Source of the DNA: Gigaspora rosea
Lineage: Eukaryota > Glomeromycota > Glomeromycetes > Diversisporales > Gigasporaceae
Length of the DNA: 64,000 bases
Direction of reading: 5' to 3'
NCBI GenBank assembly: GCA_003550325.1
Contig: QKWP01000248.1
Span: forward strand, 62,001 to 126,000
This document shows, in pieces, positions 33,378 to 44,053 of the stretch. A model generated the notes under the pieces. That model searched no databases and was not told where the DNA came from. It saw only the letters and a program-made list of their open reading frames with translations. Made by a program: the position numbers and the translations under genes. How positions within the stretch are numbered: position 1 is the first letter of the stretch; each line of letters starts with the position of its first letter.

Positions 33378-33636
33378 TATAATTTTCTCAATAACTACAA
33401 ACCCAAATTGGCGAGAAATTGCTTAAAAACTATAAGCACTTTTTTTTTTTACAAAATTACTTTAAGTTTTTAAGCAATTTCTTAGGAACTACTAATTCAA
33501 ATTGTATAAAATTTTAATATGTTGTAGCCTGATATCATATCTATTTATAATAAAAATTTTAACCAATTTGGCTTTGTAGTTATTAAAAATTACAACTGGA
33601 ATTGATATAAATTTACAATATTTATATTTTTACTAT

Positions 33637-34085
33637 AATAATTGTTGGGGATAATGCTGAAATCAGATGATACCGAAATTTGGGATCTCTATTTGAAAAT
33701 ATAAGGTCGGCTAAAATGCATATATACTCCTTAAATATCAAATTTATCCTATACCTTACCCTAACCTAAGGTTGGCAATGGATATACTCTATTAAAAAAT
33801 TGCAAGCCATGGAACCAATAGAGCCAATGGAGCCAATAGAATTAGATATTAGTTATTAACAAATACTATATTATAAGCTAGTTGGCCTCTATTGGCTCCA
33901 TTCACAAATCATTCTCAATAGAGCAATGGAGTGATGCCAATGGAGTTGTTCTCCATTTACCCCAATGGATAAATCTACCAACCCTGCCCTAACCCTATAA
34001 GACAAAAATGAAAAAACATACCAAAAAATTTTTAAAATTCATATCAAAATAAATCAAAATTTCAGCATTATCCCTAACAATAATT
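33637..34085. mobile_element. MITE family F, copy 2, with a nested hAT-type MITE
   Basis: The element is 33644-34078, flanked by AATAATT (33637-33643, 34079-34085), again 7 bp. The ends are GTTGGGGATAATGCTGAAAT and the inverse of GTTAGGGATAATGCTGAAAT. The centre CCCTAACC was the landing site of the nested element at 33767-33986. Confidence 0.82.
33767..33986. mobile_element. hAT-type MITE nested in MITE F, 8-bp target duplication
   Basis: 220 bp flanked by CCCTAACC on both sides (33759-33766, 33987-33994). The inverted ends are TAAGGTTGGCAAT and the inverse of CAGGGTTGGTAGA. The interior carries CCAATAGAGCCAATGGAGCC repeats and their inverse. The target is the telomere-like centre of the host MITE. 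Confidence 0.82.
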
Positions 34086-34159
34086 ATTTTTTAATAAAAT
34101 AATAGTTTTTTTTTAAAGATATTTAAAAATTATTTCTATTTATGATATATATTTTATTG

Positions 34160-34335
34160 AACCTGAACATGTTCATGAACTTGAACCGAACTTGAACTGA
34201 ACCAAAAATTTAAGTTCAAGTTCAGTTCAGATTCATAAATATTTAAAGTTCAGTTCAGGTTCAAGTTCAAAGATCTACAGTTCAAGCTCAATTGAACCTG
34301 AACCTAAACCTAAATTGAACTGAACTAAACCTAGA
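34160..34335. repeat. GTTCAAGTTCAGTTCA-type repeat, copy 2
   Basis: Inverted arrangement of GAACCTGAACATG/GAACTTGAACTGAACC units on the left and TTCAGTTCAGGTTCAAG, then AACCTGAACCTAAACC, on the right. Same family as 18670-18855. No target duplication identified. Confidence 0.6.
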
Positions 34336-35480
34336 AAACTAATTTATGCTATAGTTGAAATACTACATTTATTACGTACTTATTTATTGTCACGGATCAC
34401 AATGAAATTTGTGGGGTTTTTACTGTATTTACACTTATACTCGTTTATCAAAAAAAAAGGCGGTCAAACCAGATCTGACCAGGTTGTTCAATAAGTTACT
34501 AGTGAATTATCTTAATGCTAGCCAAATTAATAGAATTTTGTAATTTAAATTAAATTTTACGTACTAACGACGTACCAGTAATTTATTATTGTAATTTTAC
34601 AACCTGCCGTTTTTACCTATTTGGGGCTCTAATCACATTACTACTAATACAAATAAATCACATATCGATATCGATATTGATCTTAAAAAATTAAAACCAT
34701 TCTGTTTATTTGGTTCGTGTTCAAAAATAGCCATCATTGAACTAAATAAAGTTTTACACTTGGCGCAAAAAAATATTTACAATGATATATTATAATAAAT
34801 AAATAAATATATATATATATATTAAAATAAAACAATAGAAAGTTTGCCAATTACTGTACGAAAAATAAAATTCTAGGCAATATGTTGTGTCGCAGACTAA
34901 CGTGAGACACTAAATGTCCTAAATTATATTGCAATTTACCCTAACCCTGGTCCTAATATAGGTGAGTTGCAAAAACGTTAGTCTGAGTCACTATCAATGT
35001 ATGTAATAGGATATGAGATGGGCTGAGTTCTAATTCTAGATAGAATAGGACTACACTGTATTTCTGTATTTTGAAATGCCAAGATGTAGGTCTTTGCCAT
35101 CTTTTGAAAAAGAGAAATCTAATTATTCTGTTTTACAAAATTAATCACGTGAAATAATCAATCGATCATCCCAGTGGCTGTGTATTACAGTATTACGTTT
35201 ATTGCAGCAACATTGCATAATAGCAATGTAAAAAAATATAAAAAGTCATATCATTTGCGTTCATATTCTCTAGCACTAGTGTAACTTGTCTTTATCTGTT
35301 CAGCTCAGGATATTCTTAAAAAAAAAAAAAAAAAAATTTTTTTTTTTTATCGAAAAATAGTTTGCCTTTGAATTTAAATACCAGTGCTAATATTTGTTAA
35401 GGGATAGTAAACGTACTGAGATAATCTAAATTAAGTAAAAAAATAACGATATATAGAATTTTTTAAAAATTATTAATAAA
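34336..35480. other. Upstream region of the host gene
   Basis: About 1.1 kb of less repetitive sequence. It contains a small inverted-repeat element (34886-34992), an A17/T12-type homopolymer hairpin near 35315-35350, and AT-rich sequence up to the ATG at 35481. No other coding frame. I cannot point to a defined promoter element; TATATAGA at 35450 is a possible core but is common in this composition. Confidence 0.4.
34886..34992. mobile_element. Small inverted-repeat element with telomere-like centre
   Basis: TGTGTCGCAGACTAACGT on the left and the inverse of AGTGACTCAGACTAACGT on the right, enclosing TTACCCTAACCCTGG. About 107 bp. No target duplication recognised, so it may be just a conserved inverted repeat. 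Confidence 0.45.
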
Positions 35481-36902
35481 ATGGCAGGCCAGGATCAGAA
35501 TATAAATTTTTCGACCACCGATGACTCGCATAAAAATGAATTTCAACCTCATAATACACAACTACAAAATCCTCAAGATACACAACTGTATCCGCCTCAA
35601 AATGTTTGGGCGAATCCTTATACTCCACCATATGATCAATATAATAATCAATATCAACAACCTCAACCTCAACAACATTTAAATCCTTATGATAATAATC
35701 CATATTATCCACCTACTGGGACTGGTCATACACAGACACCAAGTGGTGGTAGTGGTGGTAGTGCTTATGACCCAAATTATAATCAAAATGCACATTACAA
35801 TCAGAATATGAATTATAGTACAAATGCATATGACCATAACTACAACACATACCAAAATCAAAATTTCAACACTTATGGCGGTTCAACAAATCCATTTAGT
35901 AATACTGATGGTAACTTGAATGCGTATAGTGGAACAAATACTTACAATACCGATGGTGGTTATAAAACTGGTGACGCTTATACTGGTTCTGATTCAAACG
36001 CTTATACCACTGGTGTTGGTACGAATGCTTATACTCCCAGTCCTGGAGCGAATGCTTATTCCGGAACGAATGCTTACCATAGTACTGGTGACAATGAGAA
36101 TACACATAATATAAGTAGCGCCACAACTCATTCTGAAACTGTTAATGAAAATAAAGAAAATCCAAATGATAATAATGTATCGGTAACTATGCCATCCGCT
36201 GTGAATCCTGGAATTGAAACTTCTGACCCTGATAAGTTACAACCCTCTGAAAAACCTGAAAAGAATCATAAACCCAGTGGAAAAAGATTTTTTTCCAGGT
36301 TATTTACTCTTTTGGCTAGTGCTGGAGCTCTCGGATTTATTATTGGTGCACCATTGGTAAATTTTAAAAAAAAAAAATTTTATAAAAATCTCTATGCTAT
36401 TCTAATTTTCTTCATTTTGCTTACACTATTATGATTATTTTTTTTACATAGTATTCAAAACAAAACACACCTCCAAAAGCAAACAACGTGGCAATTATAT
36501 TCTTATATATTGTATCTGGACTTTCTATATTGGTTTCTTTATATTTCCTTGTAATTTATTGTTTACGCCGTTGGAATGAGGCTAAGAAAATATCAAGAAT
36601 TATATTACATCTAATTGATTTCATATTTGCCGCAAGTTTCGGTGTTATAATGGTTTTCATGATTAAGGATTTTCAATGCCCTATTAATGACCTTAATGGA
36701 TGGTATGTTGTTTTTTTCAAACGTTTTCCTAGTATTGAAGATTATTTATTGTATTTACTAATTTAATATTCATGTCACTAGGTGTAACTTTTACAATACT
36801 GCTATTTTCTTTACGGTGTTAAGTTGTTTATTGTATTTGATATCTCTGGGATGGGATCTTATTGGTAGTTGTTCGTGTTGTAAAAAAAAGAGATATTCAT
36901 AA
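35481..36902 (+). CDS. Four-membrane-span protein with long prion-like Q/N/Y-rich N-terminus (three exons)
   Basis: Exons 35481-36356, 36452-36702 and 36782-36902 join through two GT-AG introns (95 and 79 bp) in perfect frame to give 415 residues. The ATG context is AAAATGGC. Residues 1-260 are low-complexity: N, Q, Y, P, T, G rich, with PQPQQH and at least five NAY tripeptides spaced by T/G/S/P residues. A basic KPSGKRFFSR then precedes four hydrophobic spans: LFTLLASAGALGFIIGA, VAIIFLYIVSGLSILVSLYFL, IILHLIDFIFAASFGVIMVF and AIFFTVLSCLLYLISLGW. The tail is SCSCCKKKRYS, with cysteines suited to lipid attachment. A paired Cys in the last loop (DFQCPIN, GWCNFYN) is notable. The four-span layout with a cytosolic disordered N-terminus resembles MARVEL-type fungal membrane proteins; that is an inference from topology. 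This is the only intact host gene I find here. Confidence 0.85.
36357..36451 (+). other. Intron 1 of the four-span protein gene
   Basis: Phase 0. Donor GTAAAT, acceptor TTTACATAG. It splits the first membrane segment just after GAPL. Read-through gives a hydrophobic run and a stop, so splicing is needed for the full protein. Confidence 0.85.
36703..36781 (+). other. Intron 2 of the four-span protein gene
   Basis: Phase 2. Donor GTATGT, acceptor TGTCACTAG, with a TTTACTAATTTAAT branch-point-like sequence about 20-25 bases before the acceptor. Joining restores W-C-N-F-Y-N. Confidence 0.85.
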
Positions 36903-37835
36903 ATTTTTATATTTAACATATTATTATAAGATTCATATTAAGTATATAATTATTTAACTTTTTTTATCCGTTCTTATGAAAAAAATATATTGGTCAGAGC
37001 CGACATTAGGTATTTTTACGCATCAATCTTTAGGATTGGCGCAAAAATTCATCAGTCTTTGTTTTAAAAAAAATGTCGTGTATTTATGAGGTAAAAATTT
37101 TTCTTTAAATTTGGACTATATTAAATTTGTAATAAAATTCTACATCGTACTAATTATATGGTTGAACCAAGGGTTATTAGTAATAGATTTACAGGATTAA
37201 TTGTGCATGGGTTGATAGAAAGGATCCTATGGTAGCTCAATACACAGGCTCATCTGTATATTTAACATTGTTCCTCTATGACTAATTAGTTCATTAAGAT
37301 TTTTTCAAACAAATAAAAAAAATAGCCTTATATTTAGAATGAATTTAAAACTACAATGGTTGGGAAGGGAAAAAATTGATCTTTATCCCAGAAAATACGT
37401 AATCTTTTAAAATCAATAAATTTGCTTTTGCGCCGTTCATAATTCCAATATTAAATAATTTCAATCCGAGATTAGGGTTACATAAGTCCTAAGCCACGTA
37501 ATACTATATAAAAAAGATGCTATATTTATGAAAAGTAATTTAAGCCAAAACCAACACGGGAGTCCTCCAAATTTTAAAAAATTTATAATTTACCATATCA
37601 CTATTAGCAAAATAAATTGATTCATCCATCAATCATGATTTTTTTATTTTTAAAACTTGTGGTTCAATTTGATCGATTTAAAGCCATCCTGATAAAGTAA
37701 TCTTTTTAACAAAAACTTAAGATTACCATAGTCAAAAAGAAATTGTGATTTTTATTAATAAATTTGAAACATTATTATCTTAACCGTATATATTTATAGA
37801 ATTTTTAATATTTAAATAAGATAGTAATTTTGTAC
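36903..37835. other. Downstream region of the host gene
   Basis: No second gene that I can support. A GATTGGCGCAAAAATTC/GGATTGATGCG-like short inverted pair near 37020-37050 is visible. No AATAAA is seen directly after the stop; AT-rich tracts there could serve 3' end formation. Confidence 0.35.
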
Positions 37836-37839
37836 ACTA

Positions 37840-38515
37840 GAAATGTACGTCTCGCGAAATACTATCGTTATACATTCGTGCGGCGCGACATTGCATGAGT
37901 CATGTGAAAGGATTCATTTTAGAAATTACATAAAGCTACATGGTTTGTAAAACGAACTTAAATTTTAGTGACTTTTTTATTGCATGGATAATTATCTAAG
38001 GTATAATTAACAATAATGATATAAAATTAAACCTTAATTTTGTATCGTTATTATTAATTACTCCTTAAATTATTTTTAGGAAACTGCTACTGCCACCTCC
38101 TATTTTTGCTAATGCCACCCCCTCGTATAACTCTAACCTTTCTAGCCCTAATTTTAAACTTCGAAACAAATGAAATATTAAAGTTATATGAGCTCTATTT
38201 GCTTAATATAGTCATCTAGTTAGGGTTAAGGTTAGAATTAGGGTTAGAAAGGTGCATTGGCAAAAATGGGGGTGATGTAAACCCAAATCGATATGTTATG
38301 ATACTTTCAAAGCTAATAAAATTTTACGTCCCATTTCTATTTTTAATTTATATTTATTGTGTTTACTATTAATGTAAAAAGGATATATATAATTAATTAT
38401 TTTTATTAAAAGGAACTTTTGCATACTGATCATTAAATCGATCAATTTATCGCGAAAATCTCGTGAAATCGCGAATGAGATAATATCGTCATTTCTCGCG
38501 AGATATACTATCCTG
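37840..38515. mobile_element. Possible TIR element with TCTCGCGA-containing ends
   Basis: GTCTCGCGAAATACTATCG then TTATACATTCGTG on the left (about 37851-37890) is mirrored at 38465-38510 by an inverse of ATCTCGCGAGAAATGACGAT then TATCTCATTCGCG. The CpG-rich ends stand out from the surroundings. It contains a second inverted-repeat element (38092-38276). No target duplication found. Confidence 0.4.
38092..38276. mobile_element. Inverted-repeat element with telomere-like centre
   Basis: GCCACCTCCTATTTTTGCTA followed by ATGCC on the left, and the inverse CATCACCCCCATTTTTGCCA followed by ATGC on the right, about 25-bp arms. The interior has CTCTAACCTTTCTAGCCCTA on one side and GTTAGGGTTAAGGTTAGAAT followed by TAGGGTTAG on the other. 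Non-coding. Confidence 0.55.
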
Positions 38516-38522
38516 ACAATGA

Positions 38523-38990
38523 TTGATAACAAATTTTGTCATTCGATCACACAAACATGGTTCAAACAACTACGAAATATACTATACGGGATATCGTTTC
38601 GCTGCTCACGTAGTCAACAGCTCTTTCCCTAAGATCGTGTTATCTATCCCCTCGCTCATCTCATCCGCTCATGTTTATGTTTTTGACATCCAACCTGTTC
38701 GGTTGGGTTATCAAGCTTACCCGATATTTGGGCTGTTCGCCCTGGTTATCGAAAACCATACAGATCAATTGAATTCCAATACTCATTTGCTTTTCCTATT
38801 CCTCTGGTGGTGTGGGTTGGTAAATACGACAAAGCTAGACTGGCGTCGAGCTAGCAGCAAAGACGAAAGAGGAACGAACTTCCATTTTTTCCCTCTATGT
38901 AGACAACTTCAATGGCCTCATACCTACCATCACTCATTAATCAAACGATACAATTCATCATATCATTTATCAAATGGATGCCTCGTGTAG
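38523..38990 (+). other. Unidentified 155-codon open frame, less AT-rich
   Basis: An open frame of unusually mixed composition, with a hydrophobic middle (YPIFGLFALVIENHTD, HLLFLFLWWCGLV) and a basic part (TKLDWRRASSKDERG). I do not recognise it and cannot show it is coding. It ends at the target site of the hAT-type MITE at 38988. A 45-base piece around 38541-38585 (GATCACACAAACATGGTTCA, AACAACTACGAAATATACTA) recurs at 39957-40002 on the far side of that MITE. Confidence 0.25.
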
Positions 38991-39941
38991 GGATGTTAAT
39001 GGTGTATAATACTCCGGAGTAACTTAGGTGTATAAGCCACTCCATACCAGCGTGATTTAGGCATCACTCCACTCCGGCTTATTAAGATATACCTAAAAGA
39101 AATAAATCACTTTAGAGTAATACTATTAATGTAAAATAGTTTATACTCTGGAGCCACTATTATATCAACTGCATATCCACCGATTTGGTTTCACCCCAAA
39201 ATTAGCCAATCATGATCGAGAATTATTTGCTATTAAAATTTATTACAAAGTGAATTTTGAAACAACGGTCTTTTAAACTTACTTATAATCCATAATTAAG
39301 TGTATAGAATATTGTAATATCTACATGTTTAATTATTAGCTGAAAGTAAGTTAAAAAGGTAGTTTTTCTGAAAAGTTCTTCCGAATTTACCCTTACCCAT
39401 TATACAACCGATCGTTCAATGACAACCCGATCCTTTTCTACCCGAAAATACCAAAACGCTTCAACAACTAGTAATAGTGCTTCCTTTTACAGCTTGGCGT
39501 AGCTGTTCTTTGAATATTTATTGCTTATTTATCTCATATAGAGGCCAAAAAACTATTTTATTTGAAGGTTTCGTTTGTTATTCTTCACGTCACTTAATAG
39601 CAGAAGTTTGTAATGGTTTATCGAAAAAAGACCCCTAAAAATCAAATCGGTGGATATGGTAAAGTGGTTTATACACTGGAGTAACTATTATATAAATATA
39701 AAATCCTATACTATAAATATATAAATTTACTCTGGATTATATACCGGATTATACTTTGGGTTATACTTCAGAGTATGCCCCGACTTATATATTTGGCTTA
39801 TAATAGATTAATACTTCAGTGTTTAATTATAGAGTTTGCTCTGAGGTGGTGTACTCTAGTGTGGTGTGGTTTTGGGTATTACTCTGGTAGAGTACGCTCC
39901 ACACCACCCTGGAGCACTCCATTAACATCCCTAGCCTCGTG
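38980..39941. mobile_element. hAT-type MITE family H, copy 1, 8-bp target duplication, with nested element
   Basis: The element is 38988-39933 with perfect GCCTCGTG duplications (38980-38987, 39934-39941). The ends TAGGGATGTTAATGG and the inverse TAGGGATGTTAATGGAGTGC are typical of hAT. The interior is built of ACTCCGGAGT/ACTCTGGAG-type repeats. The other copy, 62876-63294, is half as long because it lacks the nested element at 39172-39658. Confidence 0.9.
39172..39658. mobile_element. Element nested in hAT-type MITE H
   Basis: 487 bp with inverted ends CATATCCACCGATTTGGTTT and the inverse of CATATCCACCGATTTGATTT. It accounts for the length difference between the two family H copies. No short target duplication is clear, but similar sequence (TTTATACWCTGGAGYMACTA) occurs on both sides at 39138 and 39668. 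Confidence 0.7.
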
Positions 39942-40002
39942 ACTTCGTTCACGGTCACTCGATCACACCAACATGGTTCAAACAACTATGAAATATACTA
40001 TG

Positions 40003-40440
40003 GCAGGATCATAAGAGGATTGAGTTGTATCCTCTTCTTCCTTTTTTTGTTAACGTAAGCACAATATGCAATATCAATTGGTTATTTTAGATACTTCCTC
40101 AAAAACCTATTTTATCTGATGCCTTCTCCTTTGTTGTCACTACCACTAACAAATATAACATCACTACCTTTAACTCCCATCTCCAATAGTTCTTATTTGG
40201 GTCAATGATATTTAGATAGGTTTATATTAGTTTGTATTAGAATAATCATGATTTTTTTAGCGATTTACCATAAAAAAATTCTATTACTGTTCTTATCGAC
40301 TATTGTAGTAAATTAATTAATTTAGACAGAGTTATGTTAGTTTTGTATTGTGACGATTTCTATAATAAAGTATAATTTTTGTTTTTTAATGTAGCTCAAA
40401 TATGCTTGGATATCACGTAATTTCTTTAATAAAATAATAG
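40003..40440. other. Unassigned sequence upstream of the shugoshin relic
   Basis: AT-rich with a pyrimidine-rich part (40110-40200). It may contain eroded 5' exons of the shugoshin-like gene, but I cannot identify them. Confidence 0.3.
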
Positions 40441-41813
40441 TCCAATACGTTATACGCTTTGCAATTACGAAAAGCAGAAGTTGAAATTTCAAGACTTTCA
40501 TTGAAAATATTGAATTAAGGGCAACAATTGCAAAATTAACCGATCAAATTAACAAACTGAAAATTGAAAAAATGTAAACAATTAAAGACAGCGTTATGAT
40601 ATGGGAAATTTACATAAACATTGGTTAGATTTTTTGAAAAAAAAATCATGCCATTTTTAAAATATAGTGCTTCATTTTACAATGATTTAAATTCTGCAAC
40701 TTCGTGGGGCTGCTGATTCTTTAAACGCGTTAATGGAATCGGATTCTAGTAAAAATTCTATTCGCGCAAATTTAAATTTTAGTTCTGATGGTATGCTTCT
40801 ACTTTTGCATCTATTTATCCTGAAAATTTTTTCATCTGTTCTTAATATACCAATCGTTATTTTTGTTAAAAGATTCGATGTTTGACCAATATATAAATAA
40901 TGATACCACAGAAGAAAGTTATCAATATAAAACAAATAATACTCCCGAAATCGACATCGCTCTGGAGAAACTTCCTGATAAAAGAAAACCTCCTAACATG
41001 ATATTTTTTTTTTTTAATGTAATCGCATTTATTACATTGTATATATCTATAGAATGCAACAAAAAGTATTGCTGCCGATATATGAAGAAAGTTTTTCCTC
41101 ATCATCGTAAGGATACTTAATTTTAATATTGCATATAATTTAACGAACTATTTATTTATCGTTTAATTACAGAAAACAAGATATACTTTCATCTGATTCA
41201 TATGAAGAAAATTTACAAAATGAAAAATGAATCTTTTTCTACGTTTGATAATCAGCAAACAAAATCTCGAATCCCTATCGTTGTATAAACCAGCGTCCCC
41301 ACCAATAAATAAATCTACAAATAAACAATCAATTGATTTACCTACATGTAAAAAAGTAAATATTACATCAAAGTCTGAGAAGCAAAACGTCAGCCTGCAA
41401 GTCACGTTCAAAATTAAATCCTAAGGATACTGGTATCGGTATTAACAATTACAATTTCCAAGTCTAGTTAGTATCATCATTATCTTTATTATATCTTTTT
41501 TTAATATACTGTAGATGTTCCAATTGACGAAGAAAAAGGTGGCATTCGTCCGCGGAGGAGTCACCACAATATAAATTATGCAGAACCAAGCCTTCGCAGG
41601 TTGTTGAATCAAATTTAATTTGATGATAATCAAAATAACAATATTTTTTGTTTTTGATTTGCGTACAGTAAATTACGACAGGGTGACCCATTCACTTATT
41701 CGTTTGAAGATACCGGACAACAAAGCAAAAAAAACACAAAAAAACTACAAATATTATACGTGATACTCATGATCAAAGAAAAGCTCTTTCAAATATTACT
41801 AACAGTATATATT
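40441..41813 (+). pseudogene. Shugoshin-like gene, apparently decayed
   Basis: Shugoshins protect centromeric cohesin by binding PP2A through an N-terminal coiled coil and chromatin through a basic C-terminal motif. Both parts are visible. 40441-40573 reads SNTLYALQLRKAEVEISRLS and, after a frame change, ENIELRATIAKLTDQINKLK: a heptad-like coil with the ENxxLR form of the family. 41515-41760 reads RPRRSHHNINYAEPSLR, then across an intron SKLRQGDPFTYSF, matching the shugoshin C-terminal motif, and ends RKALSNITNSIY. Middle exons (40675-41450) are polar, low-complexity protein with canonical introns at 40791-40872 and 41107-41172. Frame changes occur near 40500, 40705, 41228, 41280, 41420 and 41730. 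It is either a dead paralogue or a locus with many base-calling errors. Confidence 0.6.
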
Positions 41814-43043
41814 GAATTTATTTCTATGCATTGTTTACATTTTACTCTGTGCTTATAATATATTTTATTAAATATAGTTTCTTTATGATTATCACCTGGC
41901 AAAAAATTATATCCATCAAGTCTGTAATTTTCTTAAAATATCTGAACTTGAATTGCTTTTTTTTTTTCTTAATCTTGTGTTTCATTAATTTACAAAATAC
42001 TTTTCCTGTGGTAAATACGTTTAAGTTTTTATTATGTTATTGAGTAAAAACAAACAAAAAGTATTGAAAATTTTCTTATTCAAGCTATAAAAGCTTTGTT
42101 AAAATCTGTGATTAATCTCGGCATCTCGCAGAAATCGGAGATAACTAACAATAAGGTGTACCGGTCTACTGGGCATCGGATATTTCATTTAGGTTCAAAT
42201 TTGCCAAATTAAACCGTAAACTTTTGCAGGCAAATTTGCTTGAAAAAATTTATCCAATAATATATACATATTTACCCCGTTAATATTATGTTTGTGATAT
42301 TCGGAGTTAATTTTTTGTTTTTTTTTTTTTGATTTATCTCTATACACGTCGAAAATTCAATACGCTCATAGTAAAAGGTATATACGTATATTTGATTTAA
42401 TAGCGAAGTGTAATGTTAGGGGTAGTTCAAATGTCGTGTTTGTAGAAGTTGTAGAAGAGTGAGCTTTAGATGAGCAATTTCTTCAGTTCATAAGGTCTAC
42501 TAGTTCTTGATAAGGAATTAGTTATGGTTCTTCCTTATTGCAAAATCTTTTATAAAGGATTGGTTATTATTAATAAGGCCTCTTCTACACTCTTTTATGA
42601 AGCTACTTTTCGCAAACTCCTTTCATTGCATGTTAGCTGTTTAATTTGTATATACTGTATTTCTAGTTGTAATGACAGCTAATAACTATTTTTTATTTTT
42701 AGGCTAAGGCAATGTTATCTCTACTACGCGTCGAAAACTTCAATACGTCTGTGAAAGTTAAGGCATTAATTTTTTTGTTAAGTATAGCAGGTTGTGATAC
42801 TGCAGTTACATATTTATTATCATTATTATTTACTAAGCAACTTCTTATTTTTTTTCATGCCAGATTTGGTGTCGTCGTATTCAGGAGTCATCGTATTCAA
42901 ATGTCGTCACATTTAGTTGTCTTTCTTTCAAATTTCTTTGCATCATTTCACGGTGGGCCCTCATGCAGTTTTCTAGAACGGGTTTATGCGACTTTGCGTG
43001 TTGAGTTTTTCATGAAGCTACGTGGTGTGCTAATAGAACATTT
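41814..43043. other. Unassigned region with one unexplained open frame
   Basis: Mostly AT-rich. The 130-codon frame from 42712 ends inside the Sel1 relic in the wrong frame and is probably spurious. The phrase GCGTCGAAAACTTCAATACG at about 42727 repeats, diverged, near 42340, so part of this may be a local duplication. Confidence 0.3.
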
Positions 43044-43490
43044 AATGTTGGATGCTGTTATCATATTGGAATTGAAGTCAAAAAGGATGAACATTAAGCA
43101 TTAACCTATGATTAAAAATTTGCAAAGGTGAGAAATATTAGTAAAATGTTTATGTTAGTTTATTATCATAATGAGATCGGTATTTAACGTATTATTTATC
43201 AAAAATTTTAGATATAGAACATGCTGGTGGAACATCAAATGAAGTCAGAGTAGAAAGAGATGAATGTAAAGCATCCACTTCAAAATCTGCAGAAATGAAG
43301 GATGCTAGTGGTGCGTTTTTGTTGGATGTTGTTATGGATATCGTTATTAGATAGAATTGAGTTGGATATCGTTATCAAATAGGATCCAATTGGATATCGT
43401 TATCAAATGGAATCAGGATGGAAATGCATGAATGTAAAGCATTCTTTTATTAGAAGGCTTCCAGAAATCAGCTGATTTCTTGGGTTAACT
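43044..43490 (+). pseudogene. Sel1-repeat protein relic
   Basis: Sel1-like repeats are pairs of helices used as binding scaffolds. 43044-43127 reads NVGCCYHIGIEVKKDEH, a stop, ALTYD, a stop, KFAK, which fits the consensus NLGYCYxxGIGVEKDExKAFxYYxKSAExG. A GT-AG intron (GGTGAGAAA at 43128 to TTTTAG at 43211) leads to DIEHAGGTSNEVRVERDECK followed by ASTSKSAEMKDASGAF, a second repeat. After a frame change a duplicated GYRYQIG and then GIRMEMHECKAFFY give a third. Stops and frame changes show decay. Tandem copies of GGATATCGTTATCAAAT (43330-43410) come from duplication of the YCYQ part. Such proteins are abundant in arbuscular mycorrhizal fungi. Confidence 0.7.
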
Positions 43491-43559
43491 GAAGTATTAG
43501 ATATAATTACGGCCAAAAATTCATAATTCTGGCCAAAATTACAAATTATTTTTGATCAA

Positions 43560-43700
43560 AATTATAGATTTATTAATAATTTTTGATCCATTGGGCCCAA
43601 TTTCGATGATTTAACTACCAAAATAATCCTCTCAATGAGAGAATTCTAGCAAGCCCAAAATTATTAAAATCTAATCACTAGGTTCTAAGATCAGAATAGA
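43560..43700 (-). repeat. Conserved CGTCTC-hairpin module, diverged copy
   Basis: GATTTAACTACCAAAATAAT, then CTCTCAATGAGAG, then AATTCTAGCAAGCCCAAAAT, then AAAATCTAATCACTAGG. The same 100-base arrangement occurs in the fold-back elements at 50913-51351 and 56159-56743. Here it stands alone and the hairpin stem has diverged but still pairs. Confidence 0.6.
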
Positions 43701-44053
43701 TTTGTATTACTATAGAAGTTTTATAAACTAAACTCCAACTTAATTATAAGTTTGGTCCAGACTGGTCAAAGATTTGCAAGCTAGTTTGAATTTGAATACA
43801 CATATACATATTTTTGGATACTGGACAAGTTTACTTAGGGTAAGAAGTATAAATTGACTACAGTCGTCCCTTTCTACAGTCACCTCCCATATAATCACAA
43901 ACTCCATACAATCACATGGTTTTTGGTTACCGATTTTTTTGTTATTAAAACCCCTTCTATATAGTCACAAATGCTTATAATCACTATCACACATAATTTC
44001 ATATTTATAGATACCTTTTAATAGTAAAATGCCTTCCATATAATCACACCTAC

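Larger units (their letters stand above)
30480..33640. repeat. Palindromic repeat array (AGTAGTTTTTGAGAAATTGC family)
   Basis: Units containing AATTTTAATATATTGTAGCC, ATATCTATTTNTAATAAAAA, TTTGGATTAGTAGTTNTTNA and a central AATTACTTATAGTTTTTAAG recur in alternating orientation at about 30490-30650, 32560-33095 and 33370-33630. Each unit is partly self-complementary. Element R copy 2 and a hAT-type MITE interrupt the array. Single relatives lie at 18340-18420 and 57905-58020. Confidence 0.65.

Noticed and set aside
35473-36126. Minus-strand and alternate-frame open stretches over the host gene
   Set aside because: They mirror the repetitive N/Y/T codons of exon 1. The plus-strand gene with two in-frame introns explains the region.
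42712-43104. 130-codon open frame as a novel gene
   Set aside because: Its last third overlaps the Sel1 relic in a different frame, and the rest has no family features.
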